DNA from: Sphingomonas sp. M1-B02
GTDB lineage: Bacteria > Pseudomonadota > Alphaproteobacteria > Sphingomonadales > Sphingomonadaceae
Length of the DNA stretch: 64,000 bases
Reading direction: 5' to 3'
Assembly (NCBI RefSeq): GCF_026167525.1
Contig: NZ_CP110679.1
Span: 310,001 to 374,000 of the forward strand
Positions 44,621 through 54,347 of the stretch are shown here, one piece after another. The stretch's first letter is position 1. Each line of letters begins with the position of its first letter. The notes below the pieces were generated by a model. It saw only the letters and a list, made by a program, of their open reading frames with translations, did not search any database and was not told the origin of the DNA. A program made the position numbers and the translations under genes.

Positions 44621-45919
44621 ATGGAGTTCAATCAGATCGCTGCGCTGGTCGTGCTGGTGGCCGTGGTGGCGGTCTTGATTCACGGCAAGCTACGTTCCGA
44701 CGTGGCGGCGCTGTCGGCGGCGGCGGCCTTGCTCCTGCTCGGGGTGATCCGGCCGGTCGAGGTGCAGGGCGCATTCGCCAGCCCGGCGATCATCGCGCTG
44801 GCCTGCCTGTTCGTGATTGCCTATGCGATCGAGCTTTCCGGGTTGCTGGGACTGCTGATCCGCGAGGCGACGAAGCTTTGTGCCCGCCTCGGCGCGCTTG
44901 GTATCTGGATGATGCTGGTGGCATGCGGCGCTGCCTCCGCCTTTCTCAACAATACCCCGATCGTCGTGCTCGCCGCGCCGGTGGTGAAGGATGTCGCGAC
45001 TTCGATCGGACTCTCGCCCAAGCGCTTCCTGATCCCACTCAGTTACATTACGATCATGGGGGGCGGCTGCACGCTGATCGGCACCTCGACCAACCTGCTG
45101 GTCAACGACATGGCACGCAATGCAGGGCAGCCGGTCTTCGGAATCTTCGAGATCACGTCGGTCGGGCTCGTGATCGCTGCGGTCGGAGGCCTGTATCTGT
45201 TCTTCGTCGGCGGGCGGCAGCTGTCCAATAGCGATGGCAGCAGCGCACCCGTCCACGAGCCGCACGAGCAGACCGGCGATGGTACGATGGGCGATGCTGA
45301 GCTGTTTGCGGTCGATCGGCCATTCGACGCCAAGCGGGCGACGATCGCTATGGCGGTGTTCGCGGCGGTTATTTTCGGCGCTGCGATCGGCTTCGTCCCG
45401 ATCGCCGCCGCCGCCTTCGCCGGCGCCGTCACCCTGATACTCTTGCGAGTGATCAGCCCCGAGGAGGCCTATGCGGGCCTCCGGCCCGAAGTGCTGCTGC
45501 TGATTGCCGGGATGGTCGTCGTCGGACTCTCGATCGAGGTGACCGGGCTGGCCGCGTCAGGGACCGAATTGCTGATCGACTTCATCCGGCCGTTCGGACC
45601 CTGGGTCGCGCTCGCGGTGCTCTACGGCGTGACGCTGTTCGCCACCGAATTCCTGTCGAACGCCGCAGTGGCGGTGCTGATCACGCCGGTGGCGGTGGCG
45701 CTGGCGGAGAGCTTGGGGGTCGAGCCGCGACCGTTCCTAGTCGCGGTGATGATGGCCGCCAGCGCGGCCTTCGCCACCCCCTTCGGCTATCAGACCAACG
45801 TTCTCGTCTTCCAGCTCGGCAAATATCGCTACATGGATTTCGTGCGGGTCGGCGTGCCGCTGAACCTGCTGACCTGGGCCGCGGGGGTCATCGCGATCCC
45901 CTATTTCTTCCCTTTCTGA
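44621..45919 (+). CDS. SLC13-type (DASS) anion permease
   Basis: 432-residue inner-membrane carrier of the divalent anion:sodium symporter group. Two inverted repeats each carry the expected re-entrant motif: first ASAFLNNTPIVVLAAPVVKD and GGGCTLIGTSTNLLVND, second FLSNAAVAVLITPVAVALAE and FATPFGYQTNVLVFQLG. The central cytosolic loop (about 200-235) is polar (SSAPVHEPHEQTGDGTMGDA) where many relatives hold TrkA_C domains, which are absent here. ATG 44621 is chosen because hydrophobic sequence begins there; a TTG at 44579 would add 14 residues. Substrate (dicarboxylate, sulfate or other) unknown. Confidence 0.9.
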   Translation: MEFNQIAALVVLVAVVAVLIHGKLRSDVAALSAAAALLLLGVIRPVEVQGAFASPAIIALACLFVIAYAIELSGLLGLLIREATKLCARLGALGIWMMLVACGAASAFLNNTPIVVLAAPVVKDVATSIGLSPKRFLIPLSYITIMGGGCTLIGTSTNLLVNDMARNAGQPVFGIFEITSVGLVIAAVGGLYLFFVGGRQLSNSDGSSAPVHEPHEQTGDGTMGDAELFAVDRPFDAKRATIAMAVFAAVIFGAAIGFVPIAAAAFAGAVTLILLRVISPEEAYAGLRPEVLLLIAGMVVVGLSIEVTGLAASGTELLIDFIRPFGPWVALAVLYGVTLFATEFLSNAAVAVLITPVAVALAESLGVEPRPFLVAVMMAASAAFATPFGYQTNVLVFQLGKYRYMDFVRVGVPLNLLTWAAGVIAIPYFFPF

Positions 45920-45938
45920 CCAGGCTGACGCGCGCGCA

Positions 45939-47741
45939 TCACGGCTCTAGCCTCACTGCCTTGCGCGTCTTGCCGGCGCGCGGATGCTGTGCGCCGACGA
46001 CGATCTCGGCCCCTGCGGGCGCCTTGACCACCCATTCGATCGACTTCTCGGCATGGCCGTCGAGCGGGCCTAGCGGCTGGCGGCCTTTGCTGGTGACCAG
46101 CGTCGCGCCCTGCGGCAATTCGATCCAGGCGGTGACCGGAAGTTCGCCTTTCTGCCCCTTGCGGATCGCGAGTTCGGTCGGTTGCTGGCCGAGGTTCGCG
46201 ACTTTGGCGGAGACGCGGTAGACGCCGTCGAACGGCGTTACCTTCACCTCGCCCACCGACAGCAAAGGCGTCGATTTGGCGAGGACATAAGCGAAGTCCA
46301 CGCCCTTCTTGGTCTCGGCCGCGAGCGCGGGGGGAAGTGGGTTGTTCCAGCCCGTCTTGGTCCAGCCGCCGATCTCGACCTCGCCGAGCGTCGGATGCTG
46401 ATATTTCGACCAGCGAGCGAAAGCGGCGCCGCCGAGCTTGCGATCGTTCTGCAGCAGACGATCGACATCGTTGACCTGGCCGTCGTCGTTGAGATCGGGC
46501 GCCATCTCATAGAGTTCGACCGCATAAGCGAGGATGCCGAACATCGGATACGTGGTGTCCATCGAGCCGCCATAAGCGGGATAGCTGCCGGGAATGTAGC
46601 TGGGCATGCTGACGTCGGTGCGTGGCGTGCCGACCTGGATCTTGCCCTTCGCGTTGCGCCAGACCTGATCGGGCTTGCGATCGTCGGTGCCGTTCGGCCA
46701 GCGCCAATCGATCACGGTGGTGCCCAGATTATAGCCGGTGACCTCGAGCCCCTGGCGCGCGAGATCCTTGTAGAGCGACATGTCGCTGGCCGGCATTTGC
46801 ACTTCGGGCACGCCGAACGGATATAGGATCACGCCGCCCGAGGTGTGGAAATGCACCGCGGTGCCGATGTTGGGATGCTCGACATTATAGTTGAGCAATG
46901 CGTGGATTTCGGATTCCGAGCCCGCGAAATAGCCCGCCCCCTTCTGCTCCTTGGCGTTCCAGAAGAAGGGATAGTTGCGGTTGGGATCGATGCCGCCCAG
47001 CCAATCCTCGTTATATTTGCCGTCCTTGTCATTATCGACGCCTTCGAAGGCGGTGCGATAGAAGGGACCCTTGTCGCCGGCCTTGCGCGGGCGCAGCAGG
47101 CGCGGGTCGCGTTCGTCGAGCGCCATCGGCCCGGTCGCGTCGATCCAGCGCATCTGGGTGATCTGGCCGTCGCCGTTCAGATCCTCCGGCGCATCCTCGT
47201 CCTTCAGCCCGTCGCCATCCTCGTCGAACGGGCGCTGGGTCGAATCGTCGGGGCGCAGCGCGCTGTGATGCCAGAGTTCGCCGGTATCGGGGATCACGTT
47301 GGGGACGATGTAGAAGGTGCGGGTGCGAAGCAACTCCAGCGTCTCCGGGTCTTTCGCGGTGAGCAGCTTGTGCGCGGTGGCGAGCGTTGCCTCGACCGAC
47401 GTAACTTCGTCTGAATCGACGCCGCCTTCGACCCAGATGCCGGGCTTGTCCTCGGGCGCGCCGGTCGATTTGTCGGTGATCTTGAGTACCCAGATGTCGC
47501 GCTTCTGGTAGCTTTTCCCGGCTGATTCCAGCACCGTCAGTCCGGGATATGCTGCAGCCATGTCCTGCAGCATTTTCGTCTGCTCGGCATAATCATGATA
47601 GCAGTCGAAGGTCATCGATGGCGACCAGGCGGGGCAGGCCTTGCGGTCGACCGACTGGGCGGATGCGGGCAAGGTAGTCGCGCCCCAGAGCAGAGCCGTG
47701 GCGAGCGGCAGCCGTGCCACGCCGATCAACGAAGACGCCAT
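45939..47741 (-). CDS. M14-like carboxypeptidase with altered zinc site and EF-hand loops
   Basis: About 600-residue exported M14-family protein. Signal peptide ends near LPASAQS (about 30). The domain is clear (GIWVEGGVDSDEVTS, GIDPNRNYPFFW, AVHFHTSGG, and VELYEMAPD carrying the C-terminal Glu), but the first zinc ligand is changed: the usual HxxE is D109-S-D-E112, with Asp in place of His. Arg255 of the substrate site and His299 are kept. Four EF-hand or dockerin-like calcium loops interrupt the domain (DEDGDGLKDED, DLNGDGQITQ, DNDKDGKYNED, DLNDDGQVNDVD). A C-terminal beta domain (about 500-600) follows. It is the last gene after another M14 gene and a TBDR on the same strand. Confidence 0.88.
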   Translation of the reverse strand: MASSLIGVARLPLATALLWGATTLPASAQSVDRKACPAWSPSMTFDCYHDYAEQTKMLQDMAAAYPGLTVLESAGKSYQKRDIWVLKITDKSTGAPEDKPGIWVEGGVDSDEVTSVEATLATAHKLLTAKDPETLELLRTRTFYIVPNVIPDTGELWHHSALRPDDSTQRPFDEDGDGLKDEDAPEDLNGDGQITQMRWIDATGPMALDERDPRLLRPRKAGDKGPFYRTAFEGVDNDKDGKYNEDWLGGIDPNRNYPFFWNAKEQKGAGYFAGSESEIHALLNYNVEHPNIGTAVHFHTSGGVILYPFGVPEVQMPASDMSLYKDLARQGLEVTGYNLGTTVIDWRWPNGTDDRKPDQVWRNAKGKIQVGTPRTDVSMPSYIPGSYPAYGGSMDTTYPMFGILAYAVELYEMAPDLNDDGQVNDVDRLLQNDRKLGGAAFARWSKYQHPTLGEVEIGGWTKTGWNNPLPPALAAETKKGVDFAYVLAKSTPLLSVGEVKVTPFDGVYRVSAKVANLGQQPTELAIRKGQKGELPVTAWIELPQGATLVTSKGRQPLGPLDGHAEKSIEWVVKAPAGAEIVVGAQHPRAGKTRKAVRLEP

Positions 47742-47856
47742 CCTGTTTCTCCAATGTCTGGTGGCGCGGTGCGCCGGTTCTGAAGGCCGCCGGAGCAGTG
47801 CCGGGAAGGCCGCACACGAAGCGCGTCTTCCCGACACCGGCTCCCGGGGGGTATTC

Positions 47857-50661
47857 TTAGGATCCGTCGCCGTTCGTCGGCTTCGAACCGTCATCCTGCT
47901 CGGGGGTGGCATCGAGCGGCAGGCCGGGATCGGGACGCTTGGGCGACATGCCGGTGACGCCGCCCAGCGCCTTCCAGTTCAGCATCGCATTGTAGAGCAT
48001 CCGATACTCGCCCAGCGTCTGCCAGCGCCAGATCGGGCTGGTGGCGAACATCAGCACGCGGCCCTGACCGGTGGGGACGTTGATGATCGCGGGGCGGTTG
48101 CGGACCTCTTCGGCACCGCGCATGAAGCCGCTGACGACCGAGGCCTTGCCGCCCGGGAATTCCATCAGCACCTGCTGGCGGTTGGCCGGACGCACGCCGA
48201 ACAGCGCGTTGGTCGCCCAGCGCACCGGCATCGTCTCCTCGGTATAGCCATAGAAGATCGGGCTGAGCGGCTGGAGCACCTTTGCCTTCACGATCGGGCC
48301 GGGAGCGTAGAAATTGCCGCCCGGCGTGCCGACGGTGATGTCATTCACAAGCCCGAACGACGCCGGCACCGCGCTGGCGTTACCGGTGGTGATCAGCGTA
48401 CCACCCTGTTCGACGAACTTGCGCAGCTCAGCGAGCCCTTCAAGGCCCATTCCGCCACGGATATCATCGGACTGGCCATAGGTGCCGAGCGTCTTGAACT
48501 GTTCCGACGGCTTGTAGGGGAGGGGCTTTCCCTTCACCGGGATGTCGAAGACGATGTCGTTGGTCGAGCGCGCCTGGTGCGGCAGGACGATGACGTCATA
48601 TTTGGCGCGCAGATTGCCGCCACGGACCTGCTCCTTGTAGATCAGGTCATAGGGCGTTTCATACTGATCGAAGGCATAGCGGACCCAGCCGACCTTCTCC
48701 GTCCCGCCCCAGGTGCTGAACACCGCGGTGCGGGGCACTGGAATTTCGTGCGTCGACACGTCGACATTGGTCGGCGCGGCGATGGCGGTGAGGCCGAGCT
48801 CCTGCACGGCGGGGCGCAGCGCGGAGGCGGCGCTTGCGGGCACGATGTACGAGCCCGCTGGAACCGCGGTCCGGCCGATCTTGAAGGGCTTTTCGGCGAC
48901 GCGGATCGATACGTCCTTCAGCCGATAGCGCAGCACCGCCAGATTGACCGAGCCGGTATCGAGCACGACGAAGCCGCCGGGTCCCGCCGATGCGACGCTG
49001 CCGACCGGATCGAAGCTGGTGACCGGCGTGGTGGCCACGCCGAGCGCCGACTTGTCGTCGATCTCGACGATCTTGGTCCCGGTCATCAGCCCCATCGTCC
49101 AGGCCGCATCGTCGTAGGTCGTCAGATTCTCGTTGGGATAATTGTCCTGGATCTTGAGCAGGGTCTTGGCCAGGCGGCCATAAGGCTGGTCGAGCTTCAC
49201 GATCAGCGATCCGGCGGGATATTCGCCTTCCTTGAACTTCAGCGGACCGGTCGCCTTGCCGATTTCGATCCCCTGCATCATCAACTGATCGACGACGAAC
49301 TTGACGCGTGTCTGATCGGCCTGTCCGGCGGGGATGACATAGGCGTAGGGCGCCTTGGCGGTGCCGGCATAGACCCCGTTCGCGCTCTTCTTGTAGAAAT
49401 TCTCTAGGATGACTTCGGGAAAGTTCGAGGCGAGCTGGAGCGCCGAAAGCACGCCGGTCTGCATGTAATTGGTGTTGTTGCGCATCGACCACATGACGTT
49501 GCGGTAGGGCGGGGAGGGGCGGAACCAGTCGCGCTTGAGCTGATTGCCGCCGCGCACGCCCGATTGATCGGCGCCGTTGTCGACATGGCGCAGCATCGTG
49601 GTGGCGCCGCCATTGCCATAGGTTTCGTACATGCGGAGCATGCCGTTATGGTTGGACGACATGAAGCCGACATAGCCCGGCGACCAGGCATCGACGAAGC
49701 CGTGGGTCCACACGCCCGGCATGCCATATTTGGTCAGCTGCGACATCTCGAAGTTCGAGTAGAAGGGCAGCTCGCCATAGAGGATTGGATCGAGGTCCGG
49801 GTTCTGGGGCGACTGGCCGCTATAGGTGTAGAGGAACGGCACCGATTCGTGCAGCTCGTGCATAATCGGGGGATGCCATTCGAGATAATATTTGAGCAGC
49901 TGGCGGGCGCTCGGGTCCGAATAGTTCATGTCACGATTATTGTCGTGATAGATATATTTTCCCCAGTAAGGCGGGCCGCCGGGCTTATCGAGATCATTTG
50001 TCTCGTCGATCAAGCTCTGATGATACCAGTCGACATAGCGTGAGCGCCCATCACCTTCGAGCACGGGGCTGATCGCGACGATCAGATTGTCGCGGATCTT
50101 GCGGATGAGCTCCGAATCCTCGGTGAGCAGGCGATAGGCCAGCTCCATCGTCATTTCGGGCGGCCCAGTCTCGGCGCTGTGGAGGCCGGCGGTAATGTGG
50201 TAGATCGGCTTGGTCTGAGAGATCAGCTGCGTCGCCTCGGTGGCGCTGAGCTTGCGCGGGTCGGCGAGCCTGGCGATGTTCGCCTTGTAGGTGTCGAGCT
50301 TGGCCATGTTTGGCGCGCTTGAAAGCATCACGACGATATTGTCGCGGCCCTCATTTGTCTTGCCGAGATCGAGAATCTTAACGCGATCCGGCGCGGCGGC
50401 GGCCAACTGGCGGAAGTATGCGACGATTTGTTCTTGGCTGTGCAGCTTGTTCGGCACGCCGATATGGTCGCCGAGCGCCTTCTTCGGCGACGGGATGGTC
50501 TCCGAAAGCGGCAGGTGATCGACGAGCGGGCTCATGAATTCCGGGCGGGTCGTCCACTCCTTCACCGATTTGGCGAAGTCGGGATCCATCGTCTGCGCCG
50601 CGGCCTGGGTCGCCATCGCCAGGCTGCTGGCGGTCAGCAAGATCGAGATACTGCGTTTCAT
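47857..50661 (-). CDS. M14-family metallopeptidase, large
   Basis: 934-residue exported peptidase. Signal MKRSISILLTASSLAMATQA-AAQ. The N-terminal M14 domain keeps the zinc HxxE as H161-S-A-E164 in GLHSAETGPPEMTMELAYRL, and has HDNNRDMNYSDPSARQ (Arg of the substrate site) and IMHELHES (268-273) with the third ligand. The C-terminal half (about 560-900) contains a class I glutamine amidotransferase-like fold (RAKYDVIVLPHQARST, GGMGLEGLAELRKFVEQGG) often fused to this peptidase group. It shares strand and close spacing with the TBDR upstream (55 bases) and the second M14 gene downstream (115 bases), suggesting uptake and breakdown of peptides. Confidence 0.93.
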   Translation of the reverse strand: MKRSISILLTASSLAMATQAAAQTMDPDFAKSVKEWTTRPEFMSPLVDHLPLSETIPSPKKALGDHIGVPNKLHSQEQIVAYFRQLAAAAPDRVKILDLGKTNEGRDNIVVMLSSAPNMAKLDTYKANIARLADPRKLSATEATQLISQTKPIYHITAGLHSAETGPPEMTMELAYRLLTEDSELIRKIRDNLIVAISPVLEGDGRSRYVDWYHQSLIDETNDLDKPGGPPYWGKYIYHDNNRDMNYSDPSARQLLKYYLEWHPPIMHELHESVPFLYTYSGQSPQNPDLDPILYGELPFYSNFEMSQLTKYGMPGVWTHGFVDAWSPGYVGFMSSNHNGMLRMYETYGNGGATTMLRHVDNGADQSGVRGGNQLKRDWFRPSPPYRNVMWSMRNNTNYMQTGVLSALQLASNFPEVILENFYKKSANGVYAGTAKAPYAYVIPAGQADQTRVKFVVDQLMMQGIEIGKATGPLKFKEGEYPAGSLIVKLDQPYGRLAKTLLKIQDNYPNENLTTYDDAAWTMGLMTGTKIVEIDDKSALGVATTPVTSFDPVGSVASAGPGGFVVLDTGSVNLAVLRYRLKDVSIRVAEKPFKIGRTAVPAGSYIVPASAASALRPAVQELGLTAIAAPTNVDVSTHEIPVPRTAVFSTWGGTEKVGWVRYAFDQYETPYDLIYKEQVRGGNLRAKYDVIVLPHQARSTNDIVFDIPVKGKPLPYKPSEQFKTLGTYGQSDDIRGGMGLEGLAELRKFVEQGGTLITTGNASAVPASFGLVNDITVGTPGGNFYAPGPIVKAKVLQPLSPIFYGYTEETMPVRWATNALFGVRPANRQQVLMEFPGGKASVVSGFMRGAEEVRNRPAIINVPTGQGRVLMFATSPIWRWQTLGEYRMLYNAMLNWKALGGVTGMSPKRPDPGLPLDATPEQDDGSKPTNGDGS

Positions 50662-50716
50662 AGGAGATCCTCGAAGAGAGATTAGAAAAGCGGACGATGC
50701 CGCCGGCGCAGAGGGG

Positions 50717-53700
50717 TCAGAATTTGTAGCCGACGCTCGCGTACCAATAGCGGGCGAAGGATTGGTACAGCCCGCCCAGATAGCCGCCGTTGGCGATCGG
50801 CGGGTCCTGGTTGAAGACGTTGCGCGCGCCCACGGTCAGCTTGGTGCCATCCAGCGTCCCGCCGTCGAACGTGTAGGATGCGTAGAGATTGGTGGTCGTC
50901 TGATCGTTGACGGTGAACATGTTGCGGTTGGCGTCGAGGATCGCGGTGACCTTCACCGGATCGGTGTACTGAACGAAGGCGCCGACCTGCCAATTGTCGA
51001 GCGACCAGTTGACCGTCGCGGTTCCGCGCCATTTGGGGCGCGTGCCCAACCCCACGAGGTTGCCAGTGCCGGTCGCCGCGACGAAACCGTTGCTGATCGT
51101 GCCGGCCGCCTGCGCATCCAGGAGGGTCTGCTGCGGTATCAGCGGATCCTGCTGGTACTTAATCATCTCACTGACGTTTAGGTTGATGTTGAAGCGACCG
51201 ATGCTGGTGAGCGGCGAAGCATAGCTGAGGCTGAAGTCCATGCCTTCGATCTTCAACGGCTGCAGGTTTTGATATTGCGTGTTAGCGAACTGGATCACGC
51301 CCACCGGGGCGATCCCGGTGCCCGCGAACAGGGCGACATCGTCGGCGGTGACCGGCGCGCGCACGATCGAGTCCGATGAGCCGCCGGTCACTCGCGCGAG
51401 GTAATCGAGTTGGAGCAGCGTGGCCACATTGAGCGAGCTGACGACGTTGTCGAGATTGATCCAGAAGCGATCTGCTGTGAAGGTGAAGCGTCCCCAGGAT
51501 GCGGGAATGAACTTTGGCTCGAATACTACGCCGACCGAGTAGGATTGCGACGTTTCGGGGCGTAGCGCGCGGTTGCCGGAGGTGGTCGACGACACGGTGA
51601 ACTGCTGGGTGCAGGCCGACCAAGTGCTGATGCGACGCGCGCGCAGATCTGCCTCGCAGCGGACAAAGTCGAAATTGCCGTTGCTGGTAAGTCCCGATGG
51701 CGGGATGTTCAGCGCTTCGAGTGTTGGCGCACGGAAGCCGCCGGAAGCCGAGCCGCGCAGGCGCAAGCCGTCGAACAGGTCCCAAGCCACGGCGACCTTC
51801 GGCTTCGCCACGCTGCCGACATCGCTATATCGCTCGTATCGGCCCGCAAGCTGAACATCGACCTTTCGGATCAGGGGGATGTTCATCTCCTCATTGACCA
51901 GCGGAATGGCCAGCTCGCCATACGCCGAGAAGACGGTGCGGCGTCCCGACACGTCCGGGCGAGGGCTGCTCATCGCGAAATCGGTATTGTAGGCGTTGCC
52001 GTTCACCGTATCGCGGAAGGTGATCGTGCCGTCCTGATGCTCGTCGCGATCGTCGGAATAGGTCTCGCGGCGAACCTCAATGCCGAACGCGATGCCAACG
52101 TCGCCGGCCCAAAGCGGCAGCAGCTTGCCATTGGAAACCTTGAAATCCATCAGCCCGAGTGAGGTCTTATTAGTGCGCGTCCCCTTGATCAGGAAGTCGT
52201 CCGCTGAACTGAGCGTGGTATCGGCACCCGATGGGTCAAGGGGATTGCCGCCGCTGAAGGGGTTGTAAGCATCGGCGGTCGTACGATTGACCGCCGCCTG
52301 GAACAGCGTGTTGCTGACGGCATCGCTGACATCGCGGACGCGCGCTTCGGAATAGAGGGCTGCGGTCTGCCAGTCCCAGTTCCCGAGTTCGCCGCGCAGT
52401 CCGGCGAGCAGGCGGAACTGATCGTTGCGAACTTCGACTTCGCGCGGGCCGGTCTCGAACGGCGCATACGCGGTGATCGTCACCGGCAGGCCCGCGGCGG
52501 GAATGTTCAGGCCGGGCAGGCGATTGGGCGAGCCGACCGGGCCGAACGGGTTCCAATAGGCATTGGCCGCGACCGTGATCGGGAATGCCGAGACGATCTG
52601 GGCATTCTGATCGAGTTGACGGGTCTTGGCGTAATAATAGCTGGCTTCGCTGAATAGTTCGACATCGTCGGACAGCTCATATTGGCCAAAAAGGAAGATA
52701 TTGGCGCGGCGCGCCCGCGGAACCGCAGTCGTCTGCGGAAAAGCGCGGGGGATATCCGAACGGGTGTTGCGATCAACGTTGCCGGTATTCGCGCCGTTGC
52801 GGAAGCACACGCCCGCGTACGAGGTGGCGGGCAGGTTGGCTCCGTTCGAGCAGGGCACGAAACTGAAGACGCCGCCTGTGCTCGTCAGCGCAGTGGCGTT
52901 CTGGCGTACTGCTCCGCTGAACCGCGCCGAACTAGGGATCAGGAACTGCGCCCAGGGCGAGGCCTGCTGGCGGCCATCGAAATTGGTCAGGCTGGAAAAG
53001 GCGGGATCGCCGATCAGCGGGCGGACGTCCTGCGAGGCCAGATAGTCGACGTCGGTATAGAGCTCGGCCTCGCGCGCATAGACGCTCGCCAGGACCGAGA
53101 AGTGGCCGCGGCCTCCGGCGAAATCGGAGCCGTAGCTGGCATTGAGCGTCGTTTCCTTGAGTTGAGTGCCTTCGGCGAAGCCATGTTGCAAGTCGATCGC
53201 GCCGCCCTTCAAGTCTTCGGACAGCACCGTGTTGACGACGCCGGCGATGGCATCCGAGCCGTAAAGCGCGGCGGCGCCGTCGCGCAGGATTTCGACACGT
53301 TCCAGGCCGGCGATCGGGATCGTGTTGACGTTGTAGGAAATCTGCGGAGCGCCATCTACGTTCACCGTGGTGGGGTGCTGCACGACGCGGCGACCGTTGA
53401 GGAGCACAAGCGTGGTGCCGAGGCCGAGGCCGCGCAGGCTGACCGTGGAGACGTCGCCGCGCGCCGCATTCTGGCCGGCGCCGGAGGGAAGGCCGGTGAA
53501 GCTCACTGCGCCCGCTTGGGGAATGGTGCGGAATAGGTCGTTGGCGGATACTGCGCCGGTGGCGACGATGTCGTCGGAGGTAACAACCGAGACGGGAAGC
53601 GCGCCGGTGCTGGCGCCGCGAATCTGCGAGCCGACGACGACGATATCGGGCGCCTCGTCTTGGTCCTGCGCCTCACTTATCGGCGGCGCACCTTGGTCGG

Positions 53701-53827
53701 TAACTGCGCTCGGCAGCGGCGTCCCCGGTGTGGGGTCGGCTGCCTGGGCAAAGGCTGTTTGCGGTATCGAAATTGCGGCGATCGCAATGGCAATGATCGA
53801 CCCGCCCGAGATGATACGCTGTTTCAT
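50717..53827 (-). CDS. TonB-dependent receptor, possibly peptide-specific
   Basis: 1,036-residue outer-membrane receptor. Signal peptide MKQRIISGGSIIAIAIAAIS-IPQTAFAQ; TonB-box-like DIVVVGSQIRG near 60; plug with VSLRGLGLGTTLVLLNGRRV, VEILRDGAAALYGSDAIAGV and a long 22-strand barrel ending YWYASVGYKF with the terminal Phe. The LGTTLVLLNGRRV form is the Oar-distant, iron/peptide-type subfamily common in sphingomonads and Xanthomonas. ATG 53827 is chosen because AAGGGG precedes it and the signal begins there. Two M14 peptidase genes follow, so peptides are the likeliest ligand (inference). A 520-base regulatory region lies upstream. Confidence 0.95.
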   Translation of the reverse strand: MKQRIISGGSIIAIAIAAISIPQTAFAQAADPTPGTPLPSAVTDQGAPPISEAQDQDEAPDIVVVGSQIRGASTGALPVSVVTSDDIVATGAVSANDLFRTIPQAGAVSFTGLPSGAGQNAARGDVSTVSLRGLGLGTTLVLLNGRRVVQHPTTVNVDGAPQISYNVNTIPIAGLERVEILRDGAAALYGSDAIAGVVNTVLSEDLKGGAIDLQHGFAEGTQLKETTLNASYGSDFAGGRGHFSVLASVYAREAELYTDVDYLASQDVRPLIGDPAFSSLTNFDGRQQASPWAQFLIPSSARFSGAVRQNATALTSTGGVFSFVPCSNGANLPATSYAGVCFRNGANTGNVDRNTRSDIPRAFPQTTAVPRARRANIFLFGQYELSDDVELFSEASYYYAKTRQLDQNAQIVSAFPITVAANAYWNPFGPVGSPNRLPGLNIPAAGLPVTITAYAPFETGPREVEVRNDQFRLLAGLRGELGNWDWQTAALYSEARVRDVSDAVSNTLFQAAVNRTTADAYNPFSGGNPLDPSGADTTLSSADDFLIKGTRTNKTSLGLMDFKVSNGKLLPLWAGDVGIAFGIEVRRETYSDDRDEHQDGTITFRDTVNGNAYNTDFAMSSPRPDVSGRRTVFSAYGELAIPLVNEEMNIPLIRKVDVQLAGRYERYSDVGSVAKPKVAVAWDLFDGLRLRGSASGGFRAPTLEALNIPPSGLTSNGNFDFVRCEADLRARRISTWSACTQQFTVSSTTSGNRALRPETSQSYSVGVVFEPKFIPASWGRFTFTADRFWINLDNVVSSLNVATLLQLDYLARVTGGSSDSIVRAPVTADDVALFAGTGIAPVGVIQFANTQYQNLQPLKIEGMDFSLSYASPLTSIGRFNINLNVSEMIKYQQDPLIPQQTLLDAQAAGTISNGFVAATGTGNLVGLGTRPKWRGTATVNWSLDNWQVGAFVQYTDPVKVTAILDANRNMFTVNDQTTTNLYASYTFDGGTLDGTKLTVGARNVFNQDPPIANGGYLGGLYQSFARYWYASVGYKF

Positions 53828-54347
53828 TGCAACCCCTTTTGCATTCCGCACCGGGCCGTCGCCTGATGGCGATCGGACAGGCAGTCGGAATCGTTCGAAC
53901 CAGCCCTAACCGGCACCCCCAACGCCCCTAGAAATGCGACCTCGCCTAGCGCCCACGCGCCGGCCAGATTGCTGAGTGCGCCGTCGAGGCTCGGCGCGCC
54001 CTTGGAACCAGGCATGCGGCGCCTATGACCGGCAACGACCTTTTATGTCGTAGCTCCGCGTCACCTGGTTCGTTTCTGCATGGTAGCCCACGATTTGGAG
54101 AAATTTCATATCATTTTTGCGCCCTGCTACAGTTTTTTTGCAAAACTGTGTCGCGATTAGGCCGAAGCGTGATGAGATCGCCCAAGCGCTCTTTTTGCCG
54201 AGATGATTGGGATTCGAATCCCGAAGTGGCGATGTAATTCGCAAGCTTCGGGCGCCGGCGGCGCATAGTCGCAGAGGCGATGTTGCTTGGCCGCAACTGG
54301 GGCGCGATCTTGCCCAAGGCCCCGCGGGCGCAGCCCGGTTCCGCCGG
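53828..54347. other. 520-base intergenic region upstream of the TonB receptor
   Basis: No gene is supported here; all open frames are short and lack family features. It is less GC-rich than its surroundings in the middle (54090-54160) and holds one clear dyad. It lies downstream of the Lrp-type gene and upstream of the TBDR, so the promoter of the receptor-peptidase operon should be here. Confidence 0.6.
54129..54149. promoter_or_regulatory. A/T-rich dyad, candidate operator
   Basis: ACAGTTTT-TTTGC-AAAACTGT is a perfect 8-5-8 inverted repeat in an otherwise GC-rich genome, about 300 bases before the TBDR start. Its symmetry suits a dimeric regulator such as the adjacent Lrp-type protein; as an RNA hairpin it is A/T-rich and too weak to be a typical terminator. 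Confidence 0.35.

Noticed and set aside
47641..49407. 588-codon plus-strand frame over the M14 genes
   Set aside because: Spans two minus-strand genes and their intergenic gap with no protein-family features.
54025..54244. Short frames on both strands upstream of the TonB receptor
   Set aside because: About 70 codons each, mutually antisense, no ribosome-binding site, no family features; treated as intergenic.
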